Below are positions 1 through 14,300 of a DNA stretch of 64,000 bases, in pieces. The notes under the pieces are model-generated. The model did not search any database and had not been told where the DNA came from. It worked only from the letters and a program-made list of their open reading frames with translations. The stretch comes from Occultella aeris (GTDB lineage: Bacteria; Actinomycetota; Actinomycetes; Actinomycetales; Beutenbergiaceae). A program made the translations under genes and the position numbers. The stretch spans positions 1 through 64,000 of the forward strand of contig NZ_CACRYJ010000050.1 of the NCBI RefSeq assembly GCF_902703175.1. Reading direction: 5' to 3'. Every line of letters begins with the position of its first letter. Within the stretch, counting starts at the first letter, position 1.

Positions 1-116
1 CCTCGCCCCACCTCCGCCCCAGCCCCGCACACCCGTGAACGCTTGGTTGCCATCGGTTGCCGGCCGGTCGAAACGATGCAATTGCGCGTTCGGCTGCGGT
101 CAGGCGGGGCGAGAAG

Positions 117-497
117 TCAGGAGGGGGGAGGGGTCGTGCTGTGCCGCCGGACGTAGGTGATCACGTACCAGCCGAGGGCGATGCCGGCCAGGTCCGCGAC
201 GAGGTCGAGCGGGTCGCCACTGCGCTCGGGGAGCACGACGTGCTGGATCAGCTCACTGAGGGCCGCGTGCGCGGCGAGCCCGAGCGCGAGCCACCGCCCC
301 GGGATCCCCGCGAGGAGTCCGGTGGCCATCACGGCGGCGAAGATCAGCACATGCGCGGCCTTGTCGGTGCCGGGGACGCCGTCACCGGGAAGGTCCACCC
401 GCGGCCAGTACAGAGCCAGCACCTGGACGACGACGGCCACCGCGAACGCGAGCCGGGAGAGTAGCTTCGGCAGCGCCGGGCGGGTGGTGGTCGTCAC
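117..497 (-). CDS. VanZ-like small membrane protein
   Basis: A 126-residue protein with about four hydrophobic segments. It carries the VanZ-family pattern: a GTDKAAHVLIFAAVMA segment near residues 43-58, an AALSELIQ segment near 78-85, and a D-x-x-D-x-x-AD-x-x-G pattern near 95-104 before the last membrane helix. The GTG start was chosen because GGAAGG lies 7 nt upstream; the frame stays open further upstream but that part overlaps the divergent tsaC gene and looks unlike protein. The role of stand-alone VanZ-like proteins is not settled, with envelope functions suggested for some relatives. It is divergent from tsaC. Confidence 0.8.
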   Translation of the reverse strand: MTTTTRPALPKLLSRLAFAVAVVVQVLALYWPRVDLPGDGVPGTDKAAHVLIFAAVMATGLLAGIPGRWLALGLAAHAALSELIQHVVLPERSGDPLDLVADLAGIALGWYVITYVRRHSTTPPPS

Positions 498-582
498 CAG
501 GACACCTTCCCATGCCGCGGACGCACCGTGCCGCCGGTCCGGTCGGTGCCGATGTGCCGCGGGACATGAAAGACTCGCCCGC

Positions 583-1413
583 GTGAGTGACGTAGAACTG
601 AGGGACTGCACCGACGCCGCGGAGCGCGGGCCACACCTGGACGCCGCCGTCGAGGCGCTCGCCAGCGGCGCTCTGGTGGTGCTGCCGACCGACACCGTGT
701 ACGGGATCGCCGCGGACGCCTTCACCCCCAAGGCCGTGGCCGCGTTGCTGCGCGCCAAGGGCCGTGGCCGGCAGATGCCGCCGCCCGTGCTCGTCGGGGA
801 CCTGAATACGCTCGACGGGCTCGCCACCGAGATTCCCGAGTCGGTGCGCGAACTCGTGACCGAGTTCTGGCCCGGCCCGCTCACGGTGATCCTGCGCGCC
901 CAGCCCAGCCTGCACTGGGACCTCGGCGACACGAACGGCACCGTCGCACTGCGGATGCCGGACGACGAGATCGCCCTCGACCTGCTCCGCCGGACCGGCC
1001 CGCTCGCGGTCTCGAGTGCGAACAAGACTGGCAACCCCGCCGCGCAGACCGCCGCCGAGGCGCATGACCAGCTCCTGCGGACGGTGAAGGTCTACCTCGA
1101 CGGCGGCCCGGCCCGCGGCAGCGTGCCCTCCACCATCGTCGACGCCACGGGTGAGAGCCTGCGGATCGTGCGCGAGGGTGCCCTGAGCCGGGAGGACCTC
1201 GGCGCGATCGTGCCCGAGATCCTCGACGACGAGGAGTTGGCGACCGTCGAGGCTGAGGTGAGCGACGCCGTCGGGAGTGATGCGGCTGAGGTGAGCGACG
1301 CCGTCGGGAGTGATGCGGCTGAGTCGGGCGACGCCGTCGGGAGTGACGAGCCCGAGTCGGGCGACGCCGAGGCGGGCCGACCGCAGTCCGAACCCGGTGC
1401 CGCCCAGCCGTGA
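583..1413 (+). CDS. tsaC: L-threonylcarbamoyladenylate synthase (Sua5/YrdC family)
   Basis: A 276-residue cytoplasmic enzyme expected to make threonylcarbamoyl-AMP from threonine, bicarbonate and ATP, the first step of the t6A37 modification of tRNAs. The YrdC fold spans residues 1 to about 205: the substrate-binding stretch LPTDTVYGIAADAF near residue 34, the PGPLTVILRA motif, and LAVSSANKTGNPAA, all typical. The GTG start places the family N-terminus correctly; sequence upstream in the same frame is antisense to the VanZ-like gene. The last 60 or so residues are an acidic repeat tail outside the enzyme domain. It overlaps the next gene by GTGA, so the two are probably translationally coupled. 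Confidence 0.9.
   Translation: MSDVELRDCTDAAERGPHLDAAVEALASGALVVLPTDTVYGIAADAFTPKAVAALLRAKGRGRQMPPPVLVGDLNTLDGLATEIPESVRELVTEFWPGPLTVILRAQPSLHWDLGDTNGTVALRMPDDEIALDLLRRTGPLAVSSANKTGNPAAQTAAEAHDQLLRTVKVYLDGGPARGSVPSTIVDATGESLRIVREGALSREDLGAIVPEILDDEELATVEAEVSDAVGSDAAEVSDAVGSDAAESGDAVGSDEPESGDAEAGRPQSEPGAAQP
1255..1368 (+). repeat. 33-bp in-frame tandem repeat at the 3' end of tsaC
   Basis: Units at 1255-1287, 1288-1320 and 1321-1353, followed by a partial unit. The first two are identical and the third is diverged. They encode an acidic E-V-S-D-A-V-G-S-D-A-A repeat. The 33-bp period keeps frame, so copy-number change would alter only the tail length. Confidence 0.9.
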
Positions 1414-2561
1414 GGCTCTACCTCCTCATCATGGCGATCGCCGCCGCGGCGACGTACCTGGCGACGCCGCTCGCCCGGTTGATCGCCCAACGCACCGGCG
1501 CCGTGACACCGGTGCGGGAGCGCGACGTGCACGCGGTCCCGACCCCGCGCATGGGTGGCTTGGCCATGTTCGCGGGCCTGGCGGTGGCATTCGTGCTGGC
1601 CTCCCGGATGCCCTTCCTCGAGGACGTGTTCGCCGGCACGGTGCCGTGGGCGATCCTCGGCTGTGGCGCGCTGGTGTGCCTGCTCGGTGCCGCCGACGAC
1701 ATCTGGGACCTGGACTGGATCACGAAGCTCGTCGGGCAGGTCCTGATCGCCGGCCTGATGGCCTGGCAGGGCGTCCAACTCGTCCAGTTTCCGATCTTCG
1801 GGCTGGTCATCGGCTCGCCGCGGCTGTCCCTGCTGGTGACCGTGCTCGTGGTGGTGATCGCCGTGAACGCCGTGAACTGGGTGGATGGCCTGGACGGACT
1901 CGCCGCCGGGGTGGTCGCCATCGGCGGGATCGCGTTCTTCGTCTACACCTACCTGCTCACCGTGAACAACAACCCGACCGACTTCTCGAACCTGGCGACC
2001 GTGCTGATGGCGTCGGTGGTGGGCGTGTGCCTGGGGTTCCTGCCGCACAACTTCCACCCTGCGCGGATCTTCATGGGGGACTCGGGGGCGATGCTGCTCG
2101 GCCTCACCGTCGCGGCCGCGGGCATCATGGTCACCGGTCAGATCAATCCTGCGGTCCTCGAGACCGAGCAGGCGCTGCCCGCCTACGTCCCGATCGTGCT
2201 CCCGGTCGCAGTGCTGCTGCTGCCGCTGATCGACGTGACCGTGACAGCCGGGCGCCGGCTCCTCAGCGGCAAGTCACCGTTCCACGCCGACCGCACCCAC
2301 CTGCACCACAAACTCCTGGACCACGGCCACTCGCACCGGCGCGCGGTCCTGATCATGTACGTGTGGACCGCGGTGGTCGCATTCAGTGCGGCCGCCCTCA
2401 TCGTGTTCCCGGTCTGGGTGGTGCTGGCGTGCTTCGTCGCCGGCGCCCTGCTGGCCACCATCATCACCGTGGTCAGGCTGCCGTTCGCGGCGCTGCGACC
2501 CGGTCGTGACCGAGCGGCCCGGGACGCCGACCAGCCCGTCGCGCACCCGCCCGGTCCCTGA
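1410..2561 (+). CDS. wecA: Undecaprenyl-phosphate GlcNAc-1-phosphate transferase (MraY/WecA family)
   Basis: A 383-residue polytopic membrane enzyme expected to transfer a sugar-1-phosphate from a UDP-sugar to undecaprenyl (or decaprenyl) phosphate, starting a cell-wall polymer or linker. Visible family motifs are AADDIWDLDWITK, NAVNWVDGLDGLAAG, FHPARIFMGDSGAMLLG, and the histidine-rich cytoplasmic loop DRTHLHHKLLDHGHSHR that marks the WecA/TagO branch. About ten hydrophobic helices are present. The GTG start overlaps the tsaC stop. Placement between tsaC and the ATP synthase operon is the usual actinobacterial order, which supports the call. The exact UDP-sugar cannot be read from sequence. 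Confidence 0.9.
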   Translation: MRLYLLIMAIAAAATYLATPLARLIAQRTGAVTPVRERDVHAVPTPRMGGLAMFAGLAVAFVLASRMPFLEDVFAGTVPWAILGCGALVCLLGAADDIWDLDWITKLVGQVLIAGLMAWQGVQLVQFPIFGLVIGSPRLSLLVTVLVVVIAVNAVNWVDGLDGLAAGVVAIGGIAFFVYTYLLTVNNNPTDFSNLATVLMASVVGVCLGFLPHNFHPARIFMGDSGAMLLGLTVAAAGIMVTGQINPAVLETEQALPAYVPIVLPVAVLLLPLIDVTVTAGRRLLSGKSPFHADRTHLHHKLLDHGHSHRRAVLIMYVWTAVVAFSAAALIVFPVWVVLACFVAGALLATIITVVRLPFAALRPGRDRAARDADQPVAHPPGP

Positions 2562-2606
2562 CCCTCCGACCGACGCCCGGCCGCACCACTAGACCGAGAG
2601 ACTCCC

Positions 2607-3221
2607 GTGAGCGAACCGACCTTCCTGAACGACAAGTACATCCGCACTGCGGCGGTGCTGGACCTCATCAAGAAGGTCCTGCGGCGGCTGCTCCTGGCCG
2701 GCGCCGTGATCGCCGTCGTGGGTGCGGTCGTCGGCCTGCTCGCCGCCGGCCTGCCGGGGCTGTGGGGAGCGCTCCTGGCCGTCGCCATCGGCGTGCTATT
2801 CACCGCGACCACGGTCGCGGCCCTGTACCTCGTCGCCGGCCGCGGACCCGAGCTGCTGCAGGTCGTCCTGCTCGGCGGCTGGATCGTCAAGATGGGTCTG
2901 CTCGCGCTGGTCCTGCTGTGGCTCCGGGAACAGGACTTCTACTCGCTGCCTGTGTTCCTCGTCACTCTCTTCGTGCAGGTGATCGCCTCCCTGGTGGTCG
3001 AGCTGTACACGGTCGTCACCGCGAAGATCCCCTACGTCAGCCCGGGTGCCACGACGTCCACAGAAGAGACACAAGCCGAGGACGAGGGGCCGACGGCGGA
3101 TCCTTCCGATGTCGAGGGTGGATCGCCCTCTTCGGGCGGCTCAGCGGGCGAGAACGGCGCTGCCGAGGTGGCCGCGGAGCCGCGCGATCGGGCGCCGCGG
3201 AGCGACGCAGACGGGGCCTGA
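2607..3221 (+). CDS. AtpI-like membrane protein upstream of the ATP synthase operon
   Basis: A 204-residue protein with four hydrophobic helices between about residues 28 and 130, and a charged, low-complexity C-terminal tail of about 60 residues rich in E, D, S and G. Position directly ahead of atpB and the four-helix layout fit the actinobacterial AtpI-like family, thought to assist Fo assembly or ion supply. Sequence conservation in this family is weak, so the assignment rests mainly on topology and context. GTG start with a GAGAG stretch just upstream. Confidence 0.65.
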   Translation: MSEPTFLNDKYIRTAAVLDLIKKVLRRLLLAGAVIAVVGAVVGLLAAGLPGLWGALLAVAIGVLFTATTVAALYLVAGRGPELLQVVLLGGWIVKMGLLALVLLWLREQDFYSLPVFLVTLFVQVIASLVVELYTVVTAKIPYVSPGATTSTEETQAEDEGPTADPSDVEGGSPSSGGSAGENGAAEVAAEPRDRAPRSDADGA

Positions 3222-3260
3222 GGCTTCACACCCTCGTCACAACCACCGAGTGCCATCGGG

Positions 3261-3266
3261 TACTCT
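3261..3266 (+). promoter_or_regulatory. Possible -10 box for the atp operon
   Basis: TACTCT lies about 77 nt ahead of atpB in the 121-nt gap after the AtpI-like gene, in the least GC-rich part of that gap. No convincing -35 hexamer is visible, so this is a weak candidate for an operon promoter. Confidence 0.3.
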
Positions 3267-3342
3267 AAACGCAGTCACTTCCAGCCCACCTGAGTTCGGT
3301 TCCTGCGACGCTGCCTCCGTACAGCGAGCAGGGCTGGGCCCG

Positions 3343-5092
<1,750 letters not shown>

Positions 5093-5093
<1 letters not shown>

Positions 5094-5908
5094 TGCGGGC
5101 GAGTAGCCAGGGATCACTTGCGGCCGCCACGGACCGCTGGGAGGCGGTCCTCGGCACGGCCGGATCGGATTCCTTCCGGTACGGCACCGAGCTGTTCGGC
5201 GTGGTCGACGTCCTGGACGGCTCGGCCGCTCTGCGGCGTGCCCTGACCGACCCGTCCCGTTCGGGCGAGGACAAGGCCGCCGTCGTGGCCGGCGTCTTCG
5301 GGCCGAAGGTCAGCGGAGCGGTCGCGGACCTGCTCGCCGGCCTGGTGCGGTCCCGGTGGTCGGCCGAGGGTGACCTGGCGGACTCGATCGAAGAGCTGGG
5401 CACGACGTCGCTGCTCGCCGGCGCCGAGTCGCGCGGCGACCTCATCCGCGTCGAGGACGAGCTCTTCCGCACGATCCGGCTGCTCGCCGACAACCGCGAG
5501 TTGCGGCTGGCACTGGCTGACAAGGACCGCACGGTTGCCGACCGGCAGCGACTGCTGACGTCCCTGTTCGGTGCCCGAGTGGCTCCCGAGACGGCCGCTC
5601 TGCTCGAGCGGGCGCTCAGCACGCACCGGGCGCCCACCCTGACCGCGGCCCTGGTTCGGCTCAACGAGGCAGCCGCGGCACGACGCCAGCAGCTGGTGGC
5701 CGTGGTGACGGCGGCCCGCCCGTTGACCCAGGTCCAGGTCGCGCGCCTCGGCGAGATCCTCGCCCGGGCGTACGGCCGCGCCGTACAGGTCAACGTCGCC
5801 CTGGACCCCACCGTCGTGGGGGGTCTTCGGATCCAGCTCGGTGACGAGGTCATCGACGCCACGATGCTCGCCCGCCTCGACGAGGCACAGCGACGGCTCG
5901 CCGGCTGA
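5093..5908 (+). CDS. atpH: ATP synthase F1 subunit delta
   Basis: A 271-residue subunit linking the F1 head to the b stalk. It is longer than the roughly 180-residue E. coli protein, as is usual in actinobacteria. The C-terminal OSCP region shows VTAARPLTQVQVARLGEIL and VNVALDPTVVGGLRIQLGDEVID, the family hallmark. ATG at 5093 overlaps the atpF stop and follows GGAGG; a GTG one codon earlier sits too close to that ribosome binding site. Confidence 0.94.
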
Positions 5909-6022
5909 GTCGCCCGGCCCAGGATCGGCCACCCGGCCGCACTTCCCCAGGGGCCGAACCACCCGCACACTTGACGAGACGAACCGATCGCCACGAGGCG
6001 GTCAGAAGAGAAGGACGTAGAG

Positions 6023-10056
<4,034 letters not shown>

Positions 10057-10141
10057 CCGCACAACGGTAGGCCGATCGGCCGGCGCACCGCGAGGAGCGT
10101 CGCCGATCGGTCCGTCCGATGATCGAACGAAGGAGGGCGGC

Positions 10142-10420
10142 GTGCCGCTCAACGTGGAGATTGTGTCCCCGGACCGCACCTGGTGGTCCGGTGAGGCGGT
10201 GAGCATCGGTGCGCCCGCGGCCGACGGTGACCTCGGCATCCTGACCGGCCACCAGCCGGTCCTGGCGGTGCTGCGCGCCGGTGTGGTGCGGGTCCGACCG
10301 ACCTCGGGCGAGGCGATCACCATGGACGTCGACGGCGGCTTCATCTCGGTGGACCAGGACTCGGTGACCATCGTGGTCGATCCGACCACCAACGAGGACC
10401 AGGCGTCCGGCGAGAACTGA
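10142..10420 (+). CDS. atpC: ATP synthase F1 subunit epsilon
   Basis: A 92-residue subunit containing only the N-terminal beta-sandwich (LNVEIVSPDRTWWSGEA, then GDLGILTGHQPVLAVL). The C-terminal two-helix inhibitory domain of E. coli epsilon is absent; short epsilon subunits of this sort are common in actinobacteria. GTG start with AAGGAGGG upstream. Last gene of the atp operon; the next gene starts 9 nt after its stop and is probably cotranscribed. Confidence 0.95.
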   Translation: MPLNVEIVSPDRTWWSGEAVSIGAPAADGDLGILTGHQPVLAVLRAGVVRVRPTSGEAITMDVDGGFISVDQDSVTIVVDPTTNEDQASGEN

Positions 10421-10429
10421 GCCACCTGG

Positions 10430-10843
10430 ATGAGGATCGCGATCGCCGTCGGAGCCGTTGCGGTCGTGCTCGCCCTGGTACTGATCGCCCTCTTCCTGTG
10501 GCGGCTTCGCAGCCTCAGCCACCGGGTCGGATCGTTCGAGTGTGCCAAGTTCACCGGCAACCGCTGGCTGGCCGGGATCGCCAGCTACACCAGGGACCAC
10601 CTCGACTGGTACGAGGTGGTTTCGCTGTCCCTGCGCCCGACAACCCGGTGGGAGCGGCGCGAGCTCGACATCCTCGACCGGTCCCGGCGGGAGGTGGACG
10701 GGCGTCTCAGCAGCGTCAGCGAGGCCCGGTGCGTCTACCGTGACGAGGAGTTCCTGCTCGCCGCGAACGACCAGTCCCTGGACGGCCTGCGGTCCTGGCT
10801 CGAGGCGGCGCCGCCGGACCCGAACACGTCCCGTATCGTCTGA
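10430..10843 (+). CDS. DUF2550 family membrane-anchored protein
   Basis: A 137-residue protein with one N-terminal membrane helix (about residues 5-24) and a soluble domain of about 110 residues. The stretch GSFECAKFTGNRWLAGIASYTRDHLDWYEVVSLSLRPTTRWER matches the DUF2550 family found next to atpC in many actinobacteria. Its function is unknown; the constant location beside the ATP synthase is the only clue. Confidence 0.85.
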   Translation: MRIAIAVGAVAVVLALVLIALFLWRLRSLSHRVGSFECAKFTGNRWLAGIASYTRDHLDWYEVVSLSLRPTTRWERRELDILDRSRREVDGRLSSVSEARCVYRDEEFLLAANDQSLDGLRSWLEAAPPDPNTSRIV

Positions 10844-10921
10844 GGACACCCCTCGCCGGCCACCGGGTCCGATCAGAGCCTGGCGCACCCGGCCGTTTCC
10901 GGCGCGGAAAGGAACACACGT

Positions 10922-11617
10922 ATGCGGATCGTCATCGCCGACTGCGCGGTCGACTACTCGGGACGGTTGACGGCGCACCTGCCGCTGGCCCGTCGGGTGC
11001 TCATGGTCAAGGCGGACGGGTCGGTGCTGGTTCACTCCGACGGTGGCTCATACAAGCCACTGAACTGGATGTCGCCGCCGTGCCGGCTCTCCGAGTCGGA
11101 GCCGGACGCGGCCCAGGCGGAAGTGGGCGTCACCGGCGTCTGGACCGTCCAGCACACGAAGACCGACGACCGGTTGGTGGTGTCCCTGCACGAGGTGCAC
11201 TCCGACACCACGACGGAGCTCGGCGTCGACCCCGGACTGGTCAAGGACGGTGTCGAGGCGCACCTGCAGAAGCTGCTCGCCGAACAGATCACGCTGCTCG
11301 GTGACGGGCACACGCTGGTTCGGCGGGAGTACCCGACGGCGATCGGTCCGGTGGACATCCTGGCCCGGTCGGCCGGGGGTACGTCGGTGGCGGTGGAGAT
11401 CAAGCGCCGCGGCGACATCGACGGCGTGGAGCAGCTGACCCGCTACCTCGAGCTGCTGAACCGCGACCCGCTGCTCGCTCCGGTGGACGGGGTGTTCGCC
11501 GCCCAGGAGATCAAGCCGCAGGCGCGGGTGCTGGCCACCGACCGCGGCATCCGCTGCGTCGTGCTCGACTACGACGCGATGCGCGGCATCGACGACGTGG
11601 ACTCGCGCCTGTTCTGA
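10922..11617 (+). CDS. nucS: Endonuclease NucS (non-canonical mismatch repair)
   Basis: A 231-residue nuclease. The family acts at mismatched or branched DNA and replaces MutS/MutL mismatch repair in actinobacteria, cooperating with the sliding clamp. The N-terminal DNA-binding region starts [20 protein letters not shown]. The catalytic RecB-like core has GPVDILAR followed by VAVEIKRRG, giving the D and E-x-K metal-binding residues near positions 147 and 159-161. An AAAGGAA ribosome binding site lies just ahead of the ATG. Neighbourhood downstream of atpC and DUF2550 is typical. Confidence 0.95.
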   Translation: MRIVIADCAVDYSGRLTAHLPLARRVLMVKADGSVLVHSDGGSYKPLNWMSPPCRLSESEPDAAQAEVGVTGVWTVQHTKTDDRLVVSLHEVHSDTTTELGVDPGLVKDGVEAHLQKLLAEQITLLGDGHTLVRREYPTAIGPVDILARSAGGTSVAVEIKRRGDIDGVEQLTRYLELLNRDPLLAPVDGVFAAQEIKPQARVLATDRGIRCVVLDYDAMRGIDDVDSRLF

Positions 11618-11677
11618 TCACCTTCCGGCGCCGGGCGGGCACCCGGTTGGCGGGCGCGGGCGGTTCCGGCGATCGGT

Positions 11678-11683
11678 CACAAT
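11678..11683 (+). promoter_or_regulatory. Probable -10 box of nagA (leaderless)
   Basis: CACAAT ends 6 nt before the nagA ATG, so transcription would begin at or next to the start codon. No Shine-Dalgarno sequence precedes the ATG. The -35 region is weak. Confidence 0.45.
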
Positions 11684-11689
11684 GGGTGC

Positions 11690-12943
11690 ATGCCGCCGTC
11701 GATTCCCCCCGCGCCTGTTCCGGATCCGATCGTGTTGCGCGGGCGGGTGGTCACGCCGGAGGCGGTGATCGATGACGGTGTCGTGGTGGTCGACGGCGGA
11801 CGGATCGCCTGGGTGGGGCCGGTCGCCGACGCCGGCGCGGTCGGGCCGGCCGCGGCCGCCATCGCGAGCACGCAGGCGCCGTCGGACCGGACGATCCTGC
11901 CCGGCCTCGTCGACCTGCACAACCACGGCGGCGCCGGGGTCGGCTTCCCGGACGCTCCGGATGCCGAGGCCGCCCGCCCTGCCGTCGCCGAGCACCTGGC
12001 GCACGGCACCACGCGCATGGTCGCGTCCCTGGTCACCGCGGCCCCGGACACGCTCCGGGCCCGGGTGGGCGCGCTCGCCGACCTCGCCGACGCGGGCGAG
12101 ATCGTCGGGATCCACCTCGAGGGGCCGTTCCTGAACGAGGTGCGCCGCGGCGCCCACGACCCGGCCCTGCTCCTGGACGGAGACCCGGCGCTGACCGCGG
12201 ACCTGCTCGTCATCGGCCGCGGGCACGTCGTCTCGATGACGATCGCCCCCGACTCGCCCGGCGTGGTCGGACCCGGGGGAGTGGCACAGACCCTGATCGC
12301 CGCGGGCGCGGTGCCCTCCTTCGGGCATACCGACGCCGCCGCGCCCGCGATGCGAGCGGCCCTGGTCGAGGCCGTGGAGGCGATGGCCGGCTCGGTCCGG
12401 AGCCGGCCCACCATCACCCATCTGTTCAACGGCATGCGGCCGATCCACCACCGCGACCCCGGCCCAGTCCCACCGGCCCTGGCATTCGCCCGGCAGGGCG
12501 CGGTCGTGGTCGAACTGATCGGGGACGGCACCCACCTGTCCCCGGACCTGGTCCGGGAGGTGTTCGACCTGGTCGGCCCGGAACACATCGCGTTGGTCAC
12601 CGACGCGATGGCGGCCACCGGCATGCCCGACGGGCAGTACCTGCTCGGCGAGCTCGCCGTGCAGGTCACCTCGGGCGTCGCCCGGCTCGTGGAGGGCGGC
12701 TCGATCGCGGGTGGCACCGCCCACCTGATCGACGTGGTGCGGACCACGGTCGACGGCGGTGTGGGCCTTCGCGAGGCTGTCCTGGCCGCCTCCGCGACCC
12801 CGGCCGCGGTGCTCGGCCTGGCGGACGTGGGTGCGTTGCGCGCGGGGTACCGCGCCGACGTCGTCGTCACCGACGCCGACCTGAGGGTGCAGCAGGTCTA
12901 CCGCGACGGCGTGGCCGTGCCGGGTCCGGGCGCTGTCGGCTGA
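11690..12943 (+). CDS. nagA: N-acetylglucosamine-6-phosphate deacetylase
   Basis: A 417-residue amidohydrolase that deacetylates GlcNAc-6-phosphate to glucosamine-6-phosphate during amino-sugar or cell-wall recycling. The metal-binding start LPGLVDLHNHGGAGVGF, HLEGPFLNEVRRGAHDP, the SFGHTDAAAPAM and TITHLFNGMRPIHHRDPG stretches, and the catalytic aspartate in ALVTDAMAATGMPDGQYLLG are all present. The gene appears leaderless. It stands alone, convergent with the MurB-like gene; the stops are only a few bases apart, with no obvious terminator between them. Confidence 0.93.
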   Translation: MPPSIPPAPVPDPIVLRGRVVTPEAVIDDGVVVVDGGRIAWVGPVADAGAVGPAAAAIASTQAPSDRTILPGLVDLHNHGGAGVGFPDAPDAEAARPAVAEHLAHGTTRMVASLVTAAPDTLRARVGALADLADAGEIVGIHLEGPFLNEVRRGAHDPALLLDGDPALTADLLVIGRGHVVSMTIAPDSPGVVGPGGVAQTLIAAGAVPSFGHTDAAAPAMRAALVEAVEAMAGSVRSRPTITHLFNGMRPIHHRDPGPVPPALAFARQGAVVVELIGDGTHLSPDLVREVFDLVGPEHIALVTDAMAATGMPDGQYLLGELAVQVTSGVARLVEGGSIAGGTAHLIDVVRTTVDGGVGLREAVLAASATPAAVLGLADVGALRAGYRADVVVTDADLRVQQVYRDGVAVPGPGAVG

Positions 12944-12949
12944 CCGCGG

Positions 12950-13471
12950 TCAGTCACCCAGGACGGCGCGGCGCACCCGGGCCAACGGCACCCGCTGCCC
13001 GGACGTGATGCCGAGCCTGGCTGCGAGTGCGTCGTCGCGGATCGGGGCGGTGAGATCGCCCTGCTTGAGCAGGAGGGTCACCTCGCGGACGTCGTAGCGC
13101 CGCGACCCGTCGGCCAGACGCTCGGTGAACCGTGACGTGCCGGGCCCGAAGCCGCACTCGACCGCCGCGAACGTCCGTTGCCGGTCGACGGAGCGGTCCC
13201 AGGTCCGCACCGAGACGACGGCGTCGCTCACCGACTGGCCGTACGCGGACGCGTTCGCCAGGGTCACGTCCGCGATGGAGCCGGGCAGCCCGGACAGTGC
13301 CTCGACACCGAGCCAGCCCTCGGTGACGGCCCGCTCGACGATCCCGTCCCAGGGCTCCGCGGAGTCGGCGGCCACCTGCACGGCGCCGCAGTAGACGAGG
13401 TCGTCGACCGCGCAGCCGGTGGTGTCCACCCGGAGGCCGGTGCCTGACTCGCTGGATCCCGGTGAGTCCAT
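12950..13471 (-). CDS. MurB-like protein lacking FAD-binding and catalytic parts
   Basis: A 173-residue protein that aligns to the middle of UDP-N-acetylmuramate dehydrogenase: AVTEGWLGVEALSGLPGS, NASAYGQSVSDAVVSVRTWDR, ECGFGPGTSRF and VTLLLKQGDLTAPI. MurB is normally about 340 residues. Here the N-terminal FAD loop (G-x-G-S-N) is missing, the GYRD motif holding the catalytic arginine (E. coli R159) reads GPGT, and the C-terminal part with the catalytic serine and glutamate is absent. It cannot be a working MurB. It may be a repurposed binding protein or a decaying paralogue. Start is uncertain; an in-frame ATG further upstream at 13528 is possible. Confidence 0.75.
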   Translation of the reverse strand: MDSPGSSESGTGLRVDTTGCAVDDLVYCGAVQVAADSAEPWDGIVERAVTEGWLGVEALSGLPGSIADVTLANASAYGQSVSDAVVSVRTWDRSVDRQRTFAAVECGFGPGTSRFTERLADGSRRYDVREVTLLLKQGDLTAPIRDDALAARLGITSGQRVPLARVRRAVLGD

Positions 13472-13559
13472 GGTTCCAGTGTGCACCCGTCGCGTCGGCG
13501 CAGGTGCATCAGGACCAGCGAAACCCATTGACGTCCATCTCGTCCCACCGCTGAGGGCG

Positions 13560-14267
13560 CTACGTCCCCGGGCCTGTTGCTGTCCGCAGTTCGAGGAGCG
13601 TCTCAGCGGAGTACTCGGCGGTACCGGACGCGGCGATCAGGGCGTCTACGGCATCGAGTTCCGAGCGTGCTTCCTCGGCGCGACCGAGTCTGATCAACAA
13701 CTCGGCGCGATAGACCCGCGCCTCGATCCGATCAGCCACCGGAGCGTCGGCGTACCTGTCCAGGCCGGCGGTGACCTTCGCGAGGGCGAGCCCATCCTCA
13801 CCGCGGGCCTCTCCTTGCCGAGCCGCGACATCGATCACCCGTGCCAGGCCGTCGCGTCGCGTTGTCTCCGTCTCCTCCTGCGATCCCTCCTGGTAGAAGC
13901 GCAGCCAGATCCCACCGGTGTCGATCACGCTGAAACCCACAGCGCTGCCCGCCTTGCGGCGCAGTCTGAGAAGCCGAGGAACGCCCTCCACCGGAACACG
14001 GCCGCGCGAGGCACGCAGACCGGCCGCAAATTCCGAGCGCAACCGCTCGGCGTCCGGCACCGTGACGATCACGCTGCACGGCGAGGACTCGGGTTCGTAC
14101 CCCGGCACGCCAGCCAGGTGGATCGCCATGTCCTCCAGTTGAACCACCGCGGACGGGTTCGGCTTCTCCTGCCGGTACGTGACCGCGAAGCCCAACGAGC
14201 CGTAGAACTCGATCGCCTCGGTGAGATCAGGACACGGCAGGATCGGGTACATCCGCTCTCCGGCCAT
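13560..14267 (-). CDS. VOC-family (glyoxalase-like) protein with helical C-terminal extension
   Basis: A 235-residue protein. Residues 1 to about 128 form a vicinal-oxygen-chelate module: MYPILPCPDLTEAIEFYGSLGFAVTYR, VQLEDMAIHLAGV and a closing IWLRFYQEG. Usual metal ligands are not clearly all present, so a binding or resistance role is as likely as catalysis. The remaining 105 or so residues are alanine- and arginine-rich, predicted helical and TPR-like, and unusual for this family. The neighbouring AraC remnant suggests that it may once have had a dedicated regulator. Confidence 0.75.
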   Translation of the reverse strand: MAGERMYPILPCPDLTEAIEFYGSLGFAVTYRQEKPNPSAVVQLEDMAIHLAGVPGYEPESSPCSVIVTVPDAERLRSEFAAGLRASRGRVPVEGVPRLLRLRRKAGSAVGFSVIDTGGIWLRFYQEGSQEETETTRRDGLARVIDVAARQGEARGEDGLALAKVTAGLDRYADAPVADRIEARVYRAELLIRLGRAEEARSELDAVDALIAASGTAEYSAETLLELRTATGPGT

Positions 14268-14300
14268 CCGTCAACCTTAGTGCCCCCGGTTGGCGAGGAA

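Noticed and set aside
1-116. Possible regulatory or coding content before the VanZ-like gene
   Set aside because: No coding signature, palindrome or promoter stood out.
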